Shown: positions 32,121 to 42,100 of the stretch, one piece after another
Numbering within the stretch: position 1 is the stretch's first letter
Layout of the letters: each line of letters begins with the position of its first letter
Position numbers and translations under genes: made by a program
Origin: Anabaena cylindrica PCC 7122
GTDB lineage: Bacteria; Cyanobacteriota; Cyanobacteriia; Cyanobacteriales; Nostocaceae
Reading direction: 5' to 3'
Assembly: GCF_000317695.1 (NCBI RefSeq)
Contig: NC_019773.1
Span: 62,001 to 126,000 of the forward strand
DNA length: 64,000 nucleotides
Notes under the pieces: model-generated
What the model was told of the DNA's origin: nothing
Databases searched by the model: none
Seen by the model: only the letters and a program-made list of their open reading frames with translations

Positions 32121-34385
32121 ATGAAAACCCAATCCACAACCGCATTACACAATTCCTGCCCAATTAATCAAGTTTCTATTTGGGTGACTGGCACAGACTG
32201 TATCTACGCCTTAAACAATTTGTCCAGTGTCGCTGAAATCTGTTTGTACAACCAGCAAGAACTGTCATCTGGTACAAACTACTTCATTGACGATGCCAAC
32301 ACCCCAGAATGGCAAATCAAAGATATGTGCTGGCAGAATCCAGATAGCTGCTACGTACATGGGATAAACACACCCTTAGAACATTTAATTAGTGAAGCAT
32401 TTTCAGCCAAAGCATTTTTTATTCAAATGCTGGATTATGCTCTTCCCTTCGCTGATTGGGCAGAACGCAAAGACAAAGAGCTATTGACAATCAAAGAAGC
32501 TATCCAAATAGCCCAAATCGCCTATAAATATAAATCGGGACTTGATTTAGAAGTTGAACTCAATACTTTACGAGTAAGATGCAATCAGAACTCCTATGAC
32601 TGGAATAGGTGTATGGCAAAATTAGAGAAAGAATTTTATCAAGAGTTGGAACGACGGGGAATACCAAACAACTCCACAGATCCATCAGAACGACTCAAAC
32701 TGGAAATCAAAAGATACATTGCAGAAAAAGACGAAGCTAAAAAGGCACTGATAGCTAAAGAACTGAGAAAACAGGGAATATCCAACCAGGATATTAAGGC
32801 GATCGCCAATCAACTTGATAACAGCTTCGCAACTCCCAAGGGAAAATTTTTTAGCAGCTACGATTTATTAAGCTATGAACCGGAAGTTGCACCCTGGTTA
32901 ATTCCTGGACTATTGCCAAGTACAGGAGTAGCATTATTGGCAGGAGATCCAGGTATAGGAAAATCTACCCTCGCCTACGATTGTGGCTACTCTGTGATCA
33001 GTGGCAAACCATTTTTAGGCGAAACACCAGCTAGGGTAGGTAAAGTATTATTTCTGACTGGTGATGAACCATTTAACCAATTGCGAGAAAAAATTATTAC
33101 CCGTGGCTTTTTTGAATACATGGGAATGTTTGACGTGATTCATGATTGGGATATCTCCCAAGATGGGATGTTAGAGGAAAAATTAGAACAATTAAGGCCA
33201 GCTTTAGTCATAATTGACTCATTCTCAAGCATTCACCAATCGGAAGTTTTTGATGAAAATTCCAGTAATGCAGCTAGGGGAATCAGAAAGTTAAATCGAC
33301 TCCTAGAACGTTACAACTGTGCTGGTTTGATGATTCATCACACCAACAAAAACAAAGAACAGAAGGGTATTCATAAAGTTAGGGGAAATACTGGCATCAC
33401 AGCAGCGGCCACGGCTGTATGGTTGCTTAGTGGTGAAGGAAATGTCAGAAGATTCACCACACCTAAATTAAGAAGTTCAGATCCAGTTGATTGGAATATC
33501 ACCCTTGACCTTAACTCCGGTCGCTTTGATGTTGTCAGCGGTAATGAAGAGATACAGCAGTCAAAATCAGTGATTGGACGGGTTAGGGAGCTTTTTGAAA
33601 GATTGGGGCATAATACCCGACTAGAATTTATAGAAGTCAAAGCACAGGTAAGCGGTACTGATGATAGCTTACGTAAAGCTCTTAGTCGTTTGTGCAATCA
33701 AGGCATAATCGTCAAAACTGCTAGTAAGGTAGACTCTCGTAAAATTGTTTACTATTTATCATCTAAGTACATTTTACATACCCCCCCTCCCTCTAGTAAT
33801 TGTGTAAATTTGTCCAATAAAATCTCTGAAAACATTACTAGACAAAGCGTTGAGATATTGGACAAATCATTGGACAAACCGTGGGACAATGTTGGACAAG
33901 ATGTTGAACAAGTACCTATAAATACACCTTGTCCAATAGCTGAAAACTTTGTTGGAAAAGGATTTGGACAAGATATTGGACAAGCCTCTACAAGTAAGGA
34001 GGGGGGGGAGGTTGTTCAAGATGTTGGACAAGCTGCAAATGTAACTGAAACTGAAGTTGCTACTGATAGCAGTAAATTAGAGATCACTGCCCTCTCTTCC
34101 AGATGCTCCGCGAACGCCGAAGACATCGCTTCCACTACTCCTGCCCAACAGGAATATCAAAAAGGCGATACAATCCGCTGTTACCCAACTGAACGACACG
34201 CTGATAACGCTTGGAAAGTAAAGGCAACGATTTACCACATCGAATATTCCCAGCTATCAACAGGCCAGTGGCTACCTACATATTGTGAAATCCGATGGAT
34301 GGATAAAAAAGGTAGAGTTCATGCAGATAAAATCGCTGGTGGATTATTTGATGAGTGGGTGTTTGGCAAGGTAAGCGGTTTTTGA
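32121..34385 (+). CDS. RepA-like replicative helicase (AAA_25 type)
   Basis: 754 residues. A cyanobacterial-plasmid type N-terminal region (1-240) precedes a RecA-fold helicase core: Walker A LLAGDPGIGKST (272-283), Walker B LVIIDSFSS (362-370), and IHKVRGNTGITAAATAVWLL. This resembles RSF1010 RepA and related plasmid or phage helicases, so it is the best replication gene of the donor. After a winged-helix-like part (about 490-545) comes a low-complexity linker (about 560-640) whose DNA carries eight TTGGACAA repeats. The C-terminal 70 residues form a small domain (QKGDTIRCYPTERHADNAWK). Start ATG follows AGGAG. Confidence 0.75.
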   Translation: MKTQSTTALHNSCPINQVSIWVTGTDCIYALNNLSSVAEICLYNQQELSSGTNYFIDDANTPEWQIKDMCWQNPDSCYVHGINTPLEHLISEAFSAKAFFIQMLDYALPFADWAERKDKELLTIKEAIQIAQIAYKYKSGLDLEVELNTLRVRCNQNSYDWNRCMAKLEKEFYQELERRGIPNNSTDPSERLKLEIKRYIAEKDEAKKALIAKELRKQGISNQDIKAIANQLDNSFATPKGKFFSSYDLLSYEPEVAPWLIPGLLPSTGVALLAGDPGIGKSTLAYDCGYSVISGKPFLGETPARVGKVLFLTGDEPFNQLREKIITRGFFEYMGMFDVIHDWDISQDGMLEEKLEQLRPALVIIDSFSSIHQSEVFDENSSNAARGIRKLNRLLERYNCAGLMIHHTNKNKEQKGIHKVRGNTGITAAATAVWLLSGEGNVRRFTTPKLRSSDPVDWNITLDLNSGRFDVVSGNEEIQQSKSVIGRVRELFERLGHNTRLEFIEVKAQVSGTDDSLRKALSRLCNQGIIVKTASKVDSRKIVYYLSSKYILHTPPPSSNCVNLSNKISENITRQSVEILDKSLDKPWDNVGQDVEQVPINTPCPIAENFVGKGFGQDIGQASTSKEGGEVVQDVGQAANVTETEVATDSSKLEITALSSRCSANAEDIASTTPAQQEYQKGDTIRCYPTERHADNAWKVKATIYHIEYSQLSTGQWLPTYCEIRWMDKKGRVHADKIAGGLFDEWVFGKVSGF
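33810..34031 (+). repeat. In-gene TTGGACAA iteron cluster
   Basis: Exact TTGGACAA or its complement starts at 33810, 33858, 33870, 33892, 33929, 33964, 33976 and 34024. There are one-mismatch copies at 33882, 33904 and 33952. All lie within 222 bp of the helicase gene's linker. This density suggests a binding array, possibly the replication origin. Confidence 0.7.
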
Positions 34386-34531
34386 TGAAAGCGATCGCTT
34401 TCATCAGAACTTCTCAAAACAGAAAAAATGAAGTGGCGATGCCTCCGGGGGACGTTGAATGTAGAATCCCCGTGTTTTTAGACCGGGGAGTGTCAATTCC
34501 CAAAATTAAGGACAAGAAAACTAAGGATAAG

Positions 34532-36103
34532 ATGGCAGAAAAAGCAGCAAAGCAGAATAATTCCGAGTCATTTGAACAAAAACTATGGAAAACGGCGGAT
34601 AAACTCCGAAAAAATATTGATGCTGCTGAGTACAAGCACATTGTCTTAGGCTTAATTTTTCTCAAATATATCTCCGATGCCTTTGAAGAGTTGCACCAAA
34701 AACTGCTTGCAGGTGAGGGAGAATACGAAGGAGCTAATCCCGAAGATTCAGAAGAATATGCGGCAGAAAATGTGTTTTTTGTGCCAGTAGCGGCGCGGTG
34801 GCCATCTCTCCAAGCCCAGGCCAAACAGCCGACTATTGGCAAACTGGTTGATGAAGCTATGGAAGCTATTGAACAGGAAAACCTCAAACGCTTAAAAGGG
34901 ATTTTACCTAAAGTCTATGGACAGCAGAAATTAGATCAAAAATCCTTGGGTGGATTAATTGATTTAATTGGTTCAATTACTCTAGGGGATGCCGAAGCAC
35001 AGGCACAGGATGTATTAGGGCGGGTTTATGAGTATTTCTTAGGACAGTTTGCCCTAGCTGAAGGTAAAAAAGGCGGACAGTTTTACACCCCAGAAAGCAT
35101 TGTCCGGTTATTGGTAGAAATTCTCGAACCTTACAATGGGCGGGTTTTTGACCCCTGTTGTGGTTCTGGGGGAATGTTTGTCCAGAGTGAGAAATTTATC
35201 AAAAATCACCAAGGGCGTTTGGATGATATCTCAATTTATGGGCAAGAAAGCAACGAGACAACCTATAAGTTGTGCCGGATGAATTTGGCAATTAGAGGCA
35301 TTGACGGCTCAAATATTAAGTGGAATCCTGAAGGTTCGTTTCTCAATGATGCTCACAAGGACTTAAAAGCGGATTTTGTCATTGCTAATCCTCCTTTTAA
35401 TGATAGTGATTGGGGCGGCGAGTTATTGCGAAATGATGGCCGCTGGCTAGATAAGGATCTTGTCCCTCCAGTGGGGAATGCCAATTTTGCTTGGGTATCC
35501 CATTTCATTTACCACTTAGCACCCACAGGTTCGGCGGGTTTTGTCTTGTCCAACGGTTCGCTGTCCTCAAATACCAGCGGTGAGGGAGATATTCGCAAAG
35601 CTTTAGTGCAGAAGGATTTGGTAGATTGTATTGTCATGTTGCCAACCCAGCTTTTTTACAATACGGGTATTCCTGCTTGCTTGTGGTTTCTTAGTCGGTA
35701 TAAGAACGGCAATAAACATAGAGCTAGACATGGTGAGGTATTGTTTATTGATGCTTCCGAGTTGGGTTATATGGTGAATCGCAGTAGTCGGGCTTTTACG
35801 GAAGCTGAAATTAGCAAGATTGCTGATACTTACCATGAGTGGAAAAAGTCCGGGGGCAGTTACCGTGATATTAAGGGCTTTTGTAAGTCGGCTAATTTAG
35901 CTGCAATTGAAAAGCATAATTTTGTGTTGACACCAGGACGGTATGTAGGTATTCCTGATGAAGTGGAGGATGGGGTAAGCTTTGAGGAGAAGATGGGGGC
36001 TTTAACGGCAGATTTGGCGGCTCAGATGAATGAGGGTTTGGCTCTGGATGCTGAGATTAAAATACAGTTAGCTAAGGTTGGTTTTTCTTTGGAGGTGGAA
36101 TGA
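34532..36103 (+). CDS. hsdM: Type I restriction-modification methyltransferase HsdM
   Basis: 523 residues from ATG 34532, chosen because MAEKAAKQNNSESFEQKLWK is the usual HsdM start and AAGGATA precedes it. The upstream frame is open but not needed. GQFYTPESIV (182-191), DPCCGSGG (207-214, the S-adenosylmethionine site) and NPPF (286-289, the adenine-N6 catalytic motif) are all present. It methylates adenine as part of the M2S complex. The stop overlaps the next small gene. Confidence 0.95.
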   Translation: MAEKAAKQNNSESFEQKLWKTADKLRKNIDAAEYKHIVLGLIFLKYISDAFEELHQKLLAGEGEYEGANPEDSEEYAAENVFFVPVAARWPSLQAQAKQPTIGKLVDEAMEAIEQENLKRLKGILPKVYGQQKLDQKSLGGLIDLIGSITLGDAEAQAQDVLGRVYEYFLGQFALAEGKKGGQFYTPESIVRLLVEILEPYNGRVFDPCCGSGGMFVQSEKFIKNHQGRLDDISIYGQESNETTYKLCRMNLAIRGIDGSNIKWNPEGSFLNDAHKDLKADFVIANPPFNDSDWGGELLRNDGRWLDKDLVPPVGNANFAWVSHFIYHLAPTGSAGFVLSNGSLSSNTSGEGDIRKALVQKDLVDCIVMLPTQLFYNTGIPACLWFLSRYKNGNKHRARHGEVLFIDASELGYMVNRSSRAFTEAEISKIADTYHEWKKSGGSYRDIKGFCKSANLAAIEKHNFVLTPGRYVGIPDEVEDGVSFEEKMGALTADLAAQMNEGLALDAEIKIQLAKVGFSLEVE

Positions 36104-36360
36104 TGAGGCAAGCAGAACTGAAGCAAAGTATTATACAACGTCTCGATAGGATGCAGCCAGAACAATTGGCTTTTGTGGTGAGTTTTTTAGATACTTTTGA
36201 AACTTATTCTCAATCGGTATCTCAATCACAATTGACAGCAGAAAAAAGGCATGAGTTGATTACAAGTTTAAAGGGTAAATACGCTTATACTTCTACATCT
36301 AGTGATGATTTTGCCCGACGTAAACAAGATGAGATTGATTGGGAAGAACGTAATCAATGA
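36100..36360 (+). CDS. Small antitoxin-like protein inside the hsd operon
   Basis: 86 residues, coupled to hsdM by ATGATG/TGA overlap. The N-terminus LKQSIIQRLDRMQPEQLAFV is typical of small helical antitoxin-like proteins of cyanobacteria, and the tail is charged (RRKQDEIDWEERNQ). A 23-codon frame at 36357-36428 follows and may be what is left of a partner gene. No toxin with a recognisable fold is adjacent. Confidence 0.5.
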   Translation: MMRQAELKQSIIQRLDRMQPEQLAFVVSFLDTFETYSQSVSQSQLTAEKRHELITSLKGKYAYTSTSSDDFARRKQDEIDWEERNQ

Positions 36361-36439
36361 AGGCGATTTTACAGATTGTAGTTAAGCATGATATCGGGTT
36401 TATATTAATTTGTGTCGAGCGCAGATGAGGTAACAAAAA

Positions 36440-37018
36440 ATGATTGCTGTAAAAGATAAGTTTCCTAAGTTAACACCCGAAGAATATTTTGTCTGGGAAG
36501 AAAAACAACTGCTTCGCCATGAGTATCTTAATGGTGAACTTTACGCTATGAGTGGGGGAACTCAAAATCATGGCCGAATTGCTAGTAATATTATTTTCAT
36601 TGTTAAAGGTCATTTACGGGGCGGTGGTTGTCAGGTTGGTAATTCCGATTGTCGTGTAAATATTTTTGAAACGAAAGATTATGTTTATCCTGATGTGAGC
36701 GTTACTTGCGATGAGCGAGATAGGACTGCAATTCAAGCAATTCAATATCCCTGTCTAATTGTTGAGGTTTTATCTCCCAGTACAGCCAGTTATGACCGAG
36801 GGGATAAATTTAGATTGTATCGTCGCAATCCTAGTTTGCAAGATTATGTTTTGGTTGATGCTGAGAAAATAGCGATTGATTTATACCGCAAAAATGAGCG
36901 CGGTAATTGGGAGATTTTTAATTATCAGTTGGGGGATAATATCGAGCTACGAAGTATTGATTTAAGTTTTCCCATTGAGTCAGTTTATGAGGATATTGTT
37001 TTTGAGGAATTAGGATAA
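36440..37018 (+). CDS. Uma2-family (DUF820) putative PD-(D/E)XK nuclease
   Basis: 192 residues, the usual size. The family blocks are present: LTPEEYFVWEEKQLLRHEYL, NGELYAMSGGT, YVYPDVSVTCDE and LIVEVLSPSTASYDRGDKF. The Asp of YPDV and the Glu of VEVLS are the presumed metal ligands. The family is very abundant in cyanobacteria and its function is unsettled. Position between hsdM and hsdS is unusual and may only reflect insertion. Confidence 0.85.
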   Translation: MIAVKDKFPKLTPEEYFVWEEKQLLRHEYLNGELYAMSGGTQNHGRIASNIIFIVKGHLRGGGCQVGNSDCRVNIFETKDYVYPDVSVTCDERDRTAIQAIQYPCLIVEVLSPSTASYDRGDKFRLYRRNPSLQDYVLVDAEKIAIDLYRKNERGNWEIFNYQLGDNIELRSIDLSFPIESVYEDIVFEELG

Positions 37019-37094
37019 ATCGCTAGTATTTCTATCAGTTTGGGAATGAGTAAGGATTGCTTTAAGGATATTTAGTAAAGGTGCAGTTTGAGTT

Positions 37095-38378
37095 ATGAGT
37101 GAGTGGAAAATATATAAAATAGACCAACTGAAATCTAGTCATAAAACAGCAATTTCAATTGGTCCATTTGGTTCAAGAATGAAAAGTGATTGCTATGTAC
37201 TTAAAGGTATTCCTGTTATTCGTGGCAATAATATTTCTGATACACCAAATTTTATCGGTGATTTTGTATTTATCGCAGAAGAACAAGCGAAAGATTATAA
37301 ATCCAGTAAAGTTTATAAAAACGATCTTGTTTTTCCTCACAGAGGGAATATAGGAGAAGCTGGAATAGTTACAGAAAATCAGTACAAAGAGTACATAATT
37401 TCATCAAGTTTAATGAAACTATCTTGCAATACCGATTTAGTATATCCAAAATTTTTGTACTATTTTTTTAAATCCAATCAAGGTAGAAAAAAATTACTAG
37501 AAAATGCCTCACAGGTTGGGACTCCAGGTATTGCAACTCCACTAACTTCTCTAAAAAATATTGAAATTAATCTACCTCTATTAGAAGAACAAAAAAGAAT
37601 TGCTGATATTTTATCTTGTCTTGATGCGAAAATTGAGAACTTGAGGCGACAAAATGAAACTCTGGAACAAATCGCACAAACACTCTTTAAGCATTGGTTT
37701 ATAGATTTCGATTTCCCCAACGCAGACGGTAAACCCTATAAATCATCTGGTGGTGAGATGTCGCCCTCAGAGTTAGGCGATATTCCCGAAGGTTGGCGTG
37801 TTGGGAAGTTTTCAACTTTTTTTGATTTATTTAGTGGCGGAACACCTAAAACTAGTATTTCTGAATATTGGAGTGGCAGTATTAAATGGTTGTCTGCAAA
37901 AGATGTCACACGCAATCATAAACATTTTGTTATTGAAACAGAAAAAACAATCACAAGTAAAGGTCTTCAGAAATCAGCAGCGAAGTTATTACCCATATAT
38001 ACAACAGTTGTATCGGCTAGAGGAACTGTAGGTAATTATTGTCTTTTATCAGAGGAAATGGCAATTAGTCAGTCAAATTTTGGCGTTTATCCAAAATCAT
38101 CAAATCAAGTATTTTTTGGTCATTTATTAATGTCAAGCCTAATTGAAAGGTTGAAATCGCAAGCTTATGGTAGTGTTTTTGATACAGTTACAGCATCTAC
38201 ATTTAATGAGTTATATATTTTAATTCCTGAGTTAAATGTGGCTGAAGATTTTGAAAACAAAATAAAACTTATTTTTCATAAAATTTTGCTAAATGAAAAA
38301 CAAATCAAAACCTTAACTAAAACCCGTGATGCTTTATTACCTAAATTAATGAGTGGACAACTCCGCGTTAAAGAATAA
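37095..38378 (+). CDS. hsdS: Type I restriction-modification specificity subunit HsdS
   Basis: 427 residues with two target-recognition domains. The first (about 1-150) begins WKIYKIDQLK and holds SIGPFGSRMKSD. A central conserved helix (EEQKRIADILSCLDAKIENL) follows. The second (about 225-390) begins GWRVGKFSTFFDLFSGGTPK. The final helix ends RDALLPKLMSGQLRV. HsdS reads the split recognition sequence for both methylation and cutting. Nothing looks broken. Confidence 0.95.
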   Translation: MSEWKIYKIDQLKSSHKTAISIGPFGSRMKSDCYVLKGIPVIRGNNISDTPNFIGDFVFIAEEQAKDYKSSKVYKNDLVFPHRGNIGEAGIVTENQYKEYIISSSLMKLSCNTDLVYPKFLYYFFKSNQGRKKLLENASQVGTPGIATPLTSLKNIEINLPLLEEQKRIADILSCLDAKIENLRRQNETLEQIAQTLFKHWFIDFDFPNADGKPYKSSGGEMSPSELGDIPEGWRVGKFSTFFDLFSGGTPKTSISEYWSGSIKWLSAKDVTRNHKHFVIETEKTITSKGLQKSAAKLLPIYTTVVSARGTVGNYCLLSEEMAISQSNFGVYPKSSNQVFFGHLLMSSLIERLKSQAYGSVFDTVTASTFNELYILIPELNVAEDFENKIKLIFHKILLNEKQIKTLTKTRDALLPKLMSGQLRVKE

Positions 38379-38381
38379 ATT

Positions 38382-38714
38382 ATGAAACTATCTACTGATG
38401 TCATTATTCCCGATGCAAAAATCAATCAATATCTTTTATTATATCGAGAACAAGACGACAAATCTAAATTTTTAGCTCAAGGTGGATTTACTCAAGATAA
38501 TTCAGAACAACTTAAACAAGCCATTTTAGAACTCATACAAACAGAAGAAGCCATAGAAGATAGTAGTAATCAGTACGGCATATTCTATCGAGTAGAAGGT
38601 AACTTAAAAGGAATCAATCGAAATCTGGCAGTTGTAACAATTTGGCTAGAACGTGCCATTGACAAGAAAATTCAATTTATCACCCTAAAACCTAAAAAGG
38701 AGAAAAAATCATGA
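38382..38714 (+). CDS. DUF6883-like small protein
   Basis: 110 residues with IPDAKINQYLLLYREQDDKS and FLAQGGFTQDNSEQLKQAIL, the pattern of DUF6883 proteins. These usually sit beside DUF4926 or other small genes in toxin-antitoxin-like pairs. It starts 3 bp after hsdS and overlaps the next gene, so the pair lies inside the hsd operon. Activity is not known. Confidence 0.7.
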   Translation: MKLSTDVIIPDAKINQYLLLYREQDDKSKFLAQGGFTQDNSEQLKQAILELIQTEEAIEDSSNQYGIFYRVEGNLKGINRNLAVVTIWLERAIDKKIQFITLKPKKEKKS

Positions 38715-38956
38715 TTAATCTCTATCAACGAGTTTCTTTAGCCCAAGACTTCCCAGAATATCACCTCAAAAAAGGAGACATTGCCACCTTTATTGATACC
38801 GTTCCCCATCCTACCGACGGTGAAGAAGGCTATATTCTCGAAATATTTAACGCTCTTGGCGAGTCCATTAATACGGTCATTGTCCCCAAATCAACTGTTG
38901 TAGAACTCAAAGCCGATGAAATTCTTTCTGTACGTTCCCTAGCCGAAATATCATGA
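38711..38956 (+). CDS. DUF4926-like small protein
   Basis: 81 residues. YQRVSLAQDFPEYHLKKGDI and GYILEIFNALGESINTVIV match the small beta-barrel-like DUF4926 proteins. It is translationally coupled (ATGA) to the DUF6883-like gene. Probably the second member of a small two-gene unit. Confidence 0.7.
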   Translation: MINLYQRVSLAQDFPEYHLKKGDIATFIDTVPHPTDGEEGYILEIFNALGESINTVIVPKSTVVELKADEILSVRSLAEIS

Positions 38957-39186
38957 TTAATAAACTAACCTAATTGCCAAATTGTCTAACATCACCATTC
39001 ACCTATTTAACACCCAAACTCAACCTAACCGCAGCCTTAGAAAAACGCTTTGCCAATCTTGGTGATTTTCAACTACCAGAAATTACCAGAGAACCAATGA
39101 AAACAGCATTTAATTTGGCAGCAACGGCAGTATGAAAACTGTTCTCGATACAATGTATTATCAGAATAGATTAACCCTGGGAATTT
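38957..39186. other. Gap with a gene fragment before hsdR
   Basis: No full gene. A rightward stretch near 39030-39135 reads LEKRFANLGDFQLPEITREP in one frame, then stops. It is probably a remnant of a former coding region. hsdR starts at 39187. Confidence 0.35.
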
Positions 39187-42100
39187 ATGAAATCTGCCCT
39201 CACCGAAGCCGAAATCGAAGCATACCAACTCCAACTCCTGCAAACCCTGGGATATAGCTACTGCAACGGCTATGACATCCAACCAGAAGGCAGTAACCAA
39301 GAACGGGAAAGCTTCGGTGAAGTAATTTTAAAACATAGACTCCCCCAGTCCATATCCAGAATTAACCCCACCATTCCTTATGATGCCCAATATCAGGCAC
39401 AACGGGAAATATTTAATATAGCCAGTTCCGACTTACTCAATAACAACGAAATATTTCATAAATACCTCACAGAAGGCATCACCGTTGAATATCAAAAAGA
39501 CGGCGAAACCAGAGGCCAACCTGTGCAATTAATTGACTGGGAACACCCGGAAAATAACGAATTTGTGGCAGTTAATCAATTTACAGTTATTGAAGATAAT
39601 CATAACCACCGCCCCGATATTGTCTTATTTATTAACGGCTTACCCCTGGTTGTGATTGAACTAAAAAACGCCGTAGATGAAAAAGCCAATCTCAACGCCG
39701 CCTATAACCAACTGCAAACCTATAAACAGAGAATCCCCAGTCTATTTACCTATAATGCCCTATTAGTAATTTCAGATGGACTTTCCGCCCGTGCTGGTTC
39801 ACTCACCGCTGGTTTTAACCGCTTCTCCACATGGAAAGTACCTCCCTCAGCAGGTGAGGGAAATAGGCAGAATCCAGAAATAAACGAACTAGAAATTTTA
39901 ACCAATGGCTTACTCAATCAGCAAACTTTACTAGATTTAATTCGCTATTTTACTGTGTTTGAAAAGTCCAAAACCACAGACTTAAAAACAGATATTGTTA
40001 GCATTACCACTGTTAAAAAAATCGCTGCTTATCATCAATATTACGCCGTTAATAAAGCCATTCAATCTATCATCACCGCCTCATCCCCAGAAGGAAATCA
40101 TAAAGGCGGTGTTCTTTGGCACACTCAAGGCAGCGGTAAATCTCTCTCAATGGTGTTTCTAGCCGGAAAACTAGTTTTAAACAAAAGCCTCCAGAACCCC
40201 ACCATTGTCATGTTGACAGACCGCAATGATTTAGATGATCAACTATTCGATACCTTTGCTGGCTGTCAACAACTCCTTAGACAAGACCCCCAACAAGCAG
40301 AAAATCGAGATCAAGTGCGGGAACTGCTCAACACCAACTCAGGCGGTATCATTTTTACCACCGTCCAGAAATTTTCCCCCGCTGATGGCGAAACTCTTTA
40401 TCCCCAAATTAGCCCTCGCCCGAATATCATTGTCTTGGCAGATGAAGCCCACCGCAGCCAATACGGGTTCACAGCTACACAAGTTGATATCAAAGACGAA
40501 AACGGCAACATCACAGGCAAACGCACCAAATACGGCTTTGCCAAATATATCCGTGATGCCCTGCCAAATGCTACTTTTATCGGCTTCACCGGCACACCCG
40601 TAGAACAAACAGACAAAAACACCCCCGCCATTTTCGGTGAATATATTGACATCTACGACATCTCCCAAGCCGTCAAAGATGGGGCAACCGTGCCGATTTA
40701 TTATGAAAGCCGGTTAGTAAAAGTGGATTTAGACGCAGCCGGGAGACAACTCCTAGATGAACTAGACGAAGACCTCAGCTTTGAAGACCTCAGCACTACT
40801 CAAAAAGCCAAAGCTAAACAAACCCAACTAGAAGCAATTGTCGGTTCTACTAAAAGAATAAAACAGATTGCCCTAGATATTGTCACCCACTTTGAGGCAC
40901 GGCAACAGGTAAACAAAGGCAAAGCCATGATTGTTACCATGAGCCGCTTAATTGCTGTTAATCTCTATGATGCCATTATTCAACTCCGTCCAGATTGGCA
41001 CAATGCAGATATAAACTTGGGCAAAATCAAAGTTGTCATGACCACCTCTGCATCTGATGAAGGTAATTTAGTTAAACATCACACCAGCAAAGGGCAACGG
41101 CAAACCCTCGCCCAACGCCTCAAAGACCCGGACAACTCCCTAGAATTAGCCATAGTCTGCGATATGTGGCTGACAGGCTTTGATGCCCCATGTCTGCATA
41201 CCATGTATATTGACAAACCACTGAAAAGTCATAATTTAATGCAAGCGATCGCCAGAATTAACCGTGTCTATTTTGAAAAAACAGGCGGACTGATTGTAGA
41301 CTATTTGGGACTGGCTGCTGAACTCAAAAAAGCCCTATCTTTCTATTCTCAAAGTGGCGGACAAGGCGCATTAACCCTAGATCAAGATGTGGCTGTGGGC
41401 ATACTCCTAGCCAAACTAGAAATAGTCAAGCAAATCATCTCAGGCTTTGCCTATCAGCATTATTTTCACACTGACACCGGCGAAAAACTCAATATCCTCA
41501 AAAATGCCGTTAACTATGTAGCTACACCGACTATCAAAGATAGATTTCTGACCGAAGTTCACGCCCTCTCCCAAGCCCATTCTCTGGCTGTTCCTCATCC
41601 CCAAGCGCTCGCCGCATCGGAAACCATCTCCTTTTTCCAAGCCATCCAAGCCAGCCTCAGAAAACTAGAAAGCAGTGGTGATGGTGGTGGACTCAACAAC
41701 CAAGACATCGAAACCGCCATTCGTCAAGTTGTAGATCAGGCGTTGGTATCCGATGCCGTAATTAACATTTTTGATGAAGCAGGTATAAAAAACCCTGATA
41801 TTTCTATCATCTCCGCTGAATTTATGGCAGAAGTGCGGGGGATGGAACATCAAAACTTGGCGGTGGAACTGTTGCAAAAATTACTCAAGGATGAAGTGAA
41901 AACCCGCAGTCGGACAAATATTGTCCAAAGTCGCAAACTTTCGGAGATGTTGGAAGATGCCCTACGCCGCTATCGTAACCAAGTCATCAGTGTGACAGAT
42001 GTTTTAGAAGCACTGCTGGAACTGGCAAAAGATACCAAAGCTGCTGATGCTAGAGGTGAAGAACTAGGATTAGAACCTTTTGAACTGGCTTTTTATGATG

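Noticed and set aside
34355..34531. N-terminal extension of HsdM from an upstream start
   Set aside because: The extension overlaps the helicase gene and has no HsdM-like sequence; the ATG at 34532 has a ribosome site and the family start.
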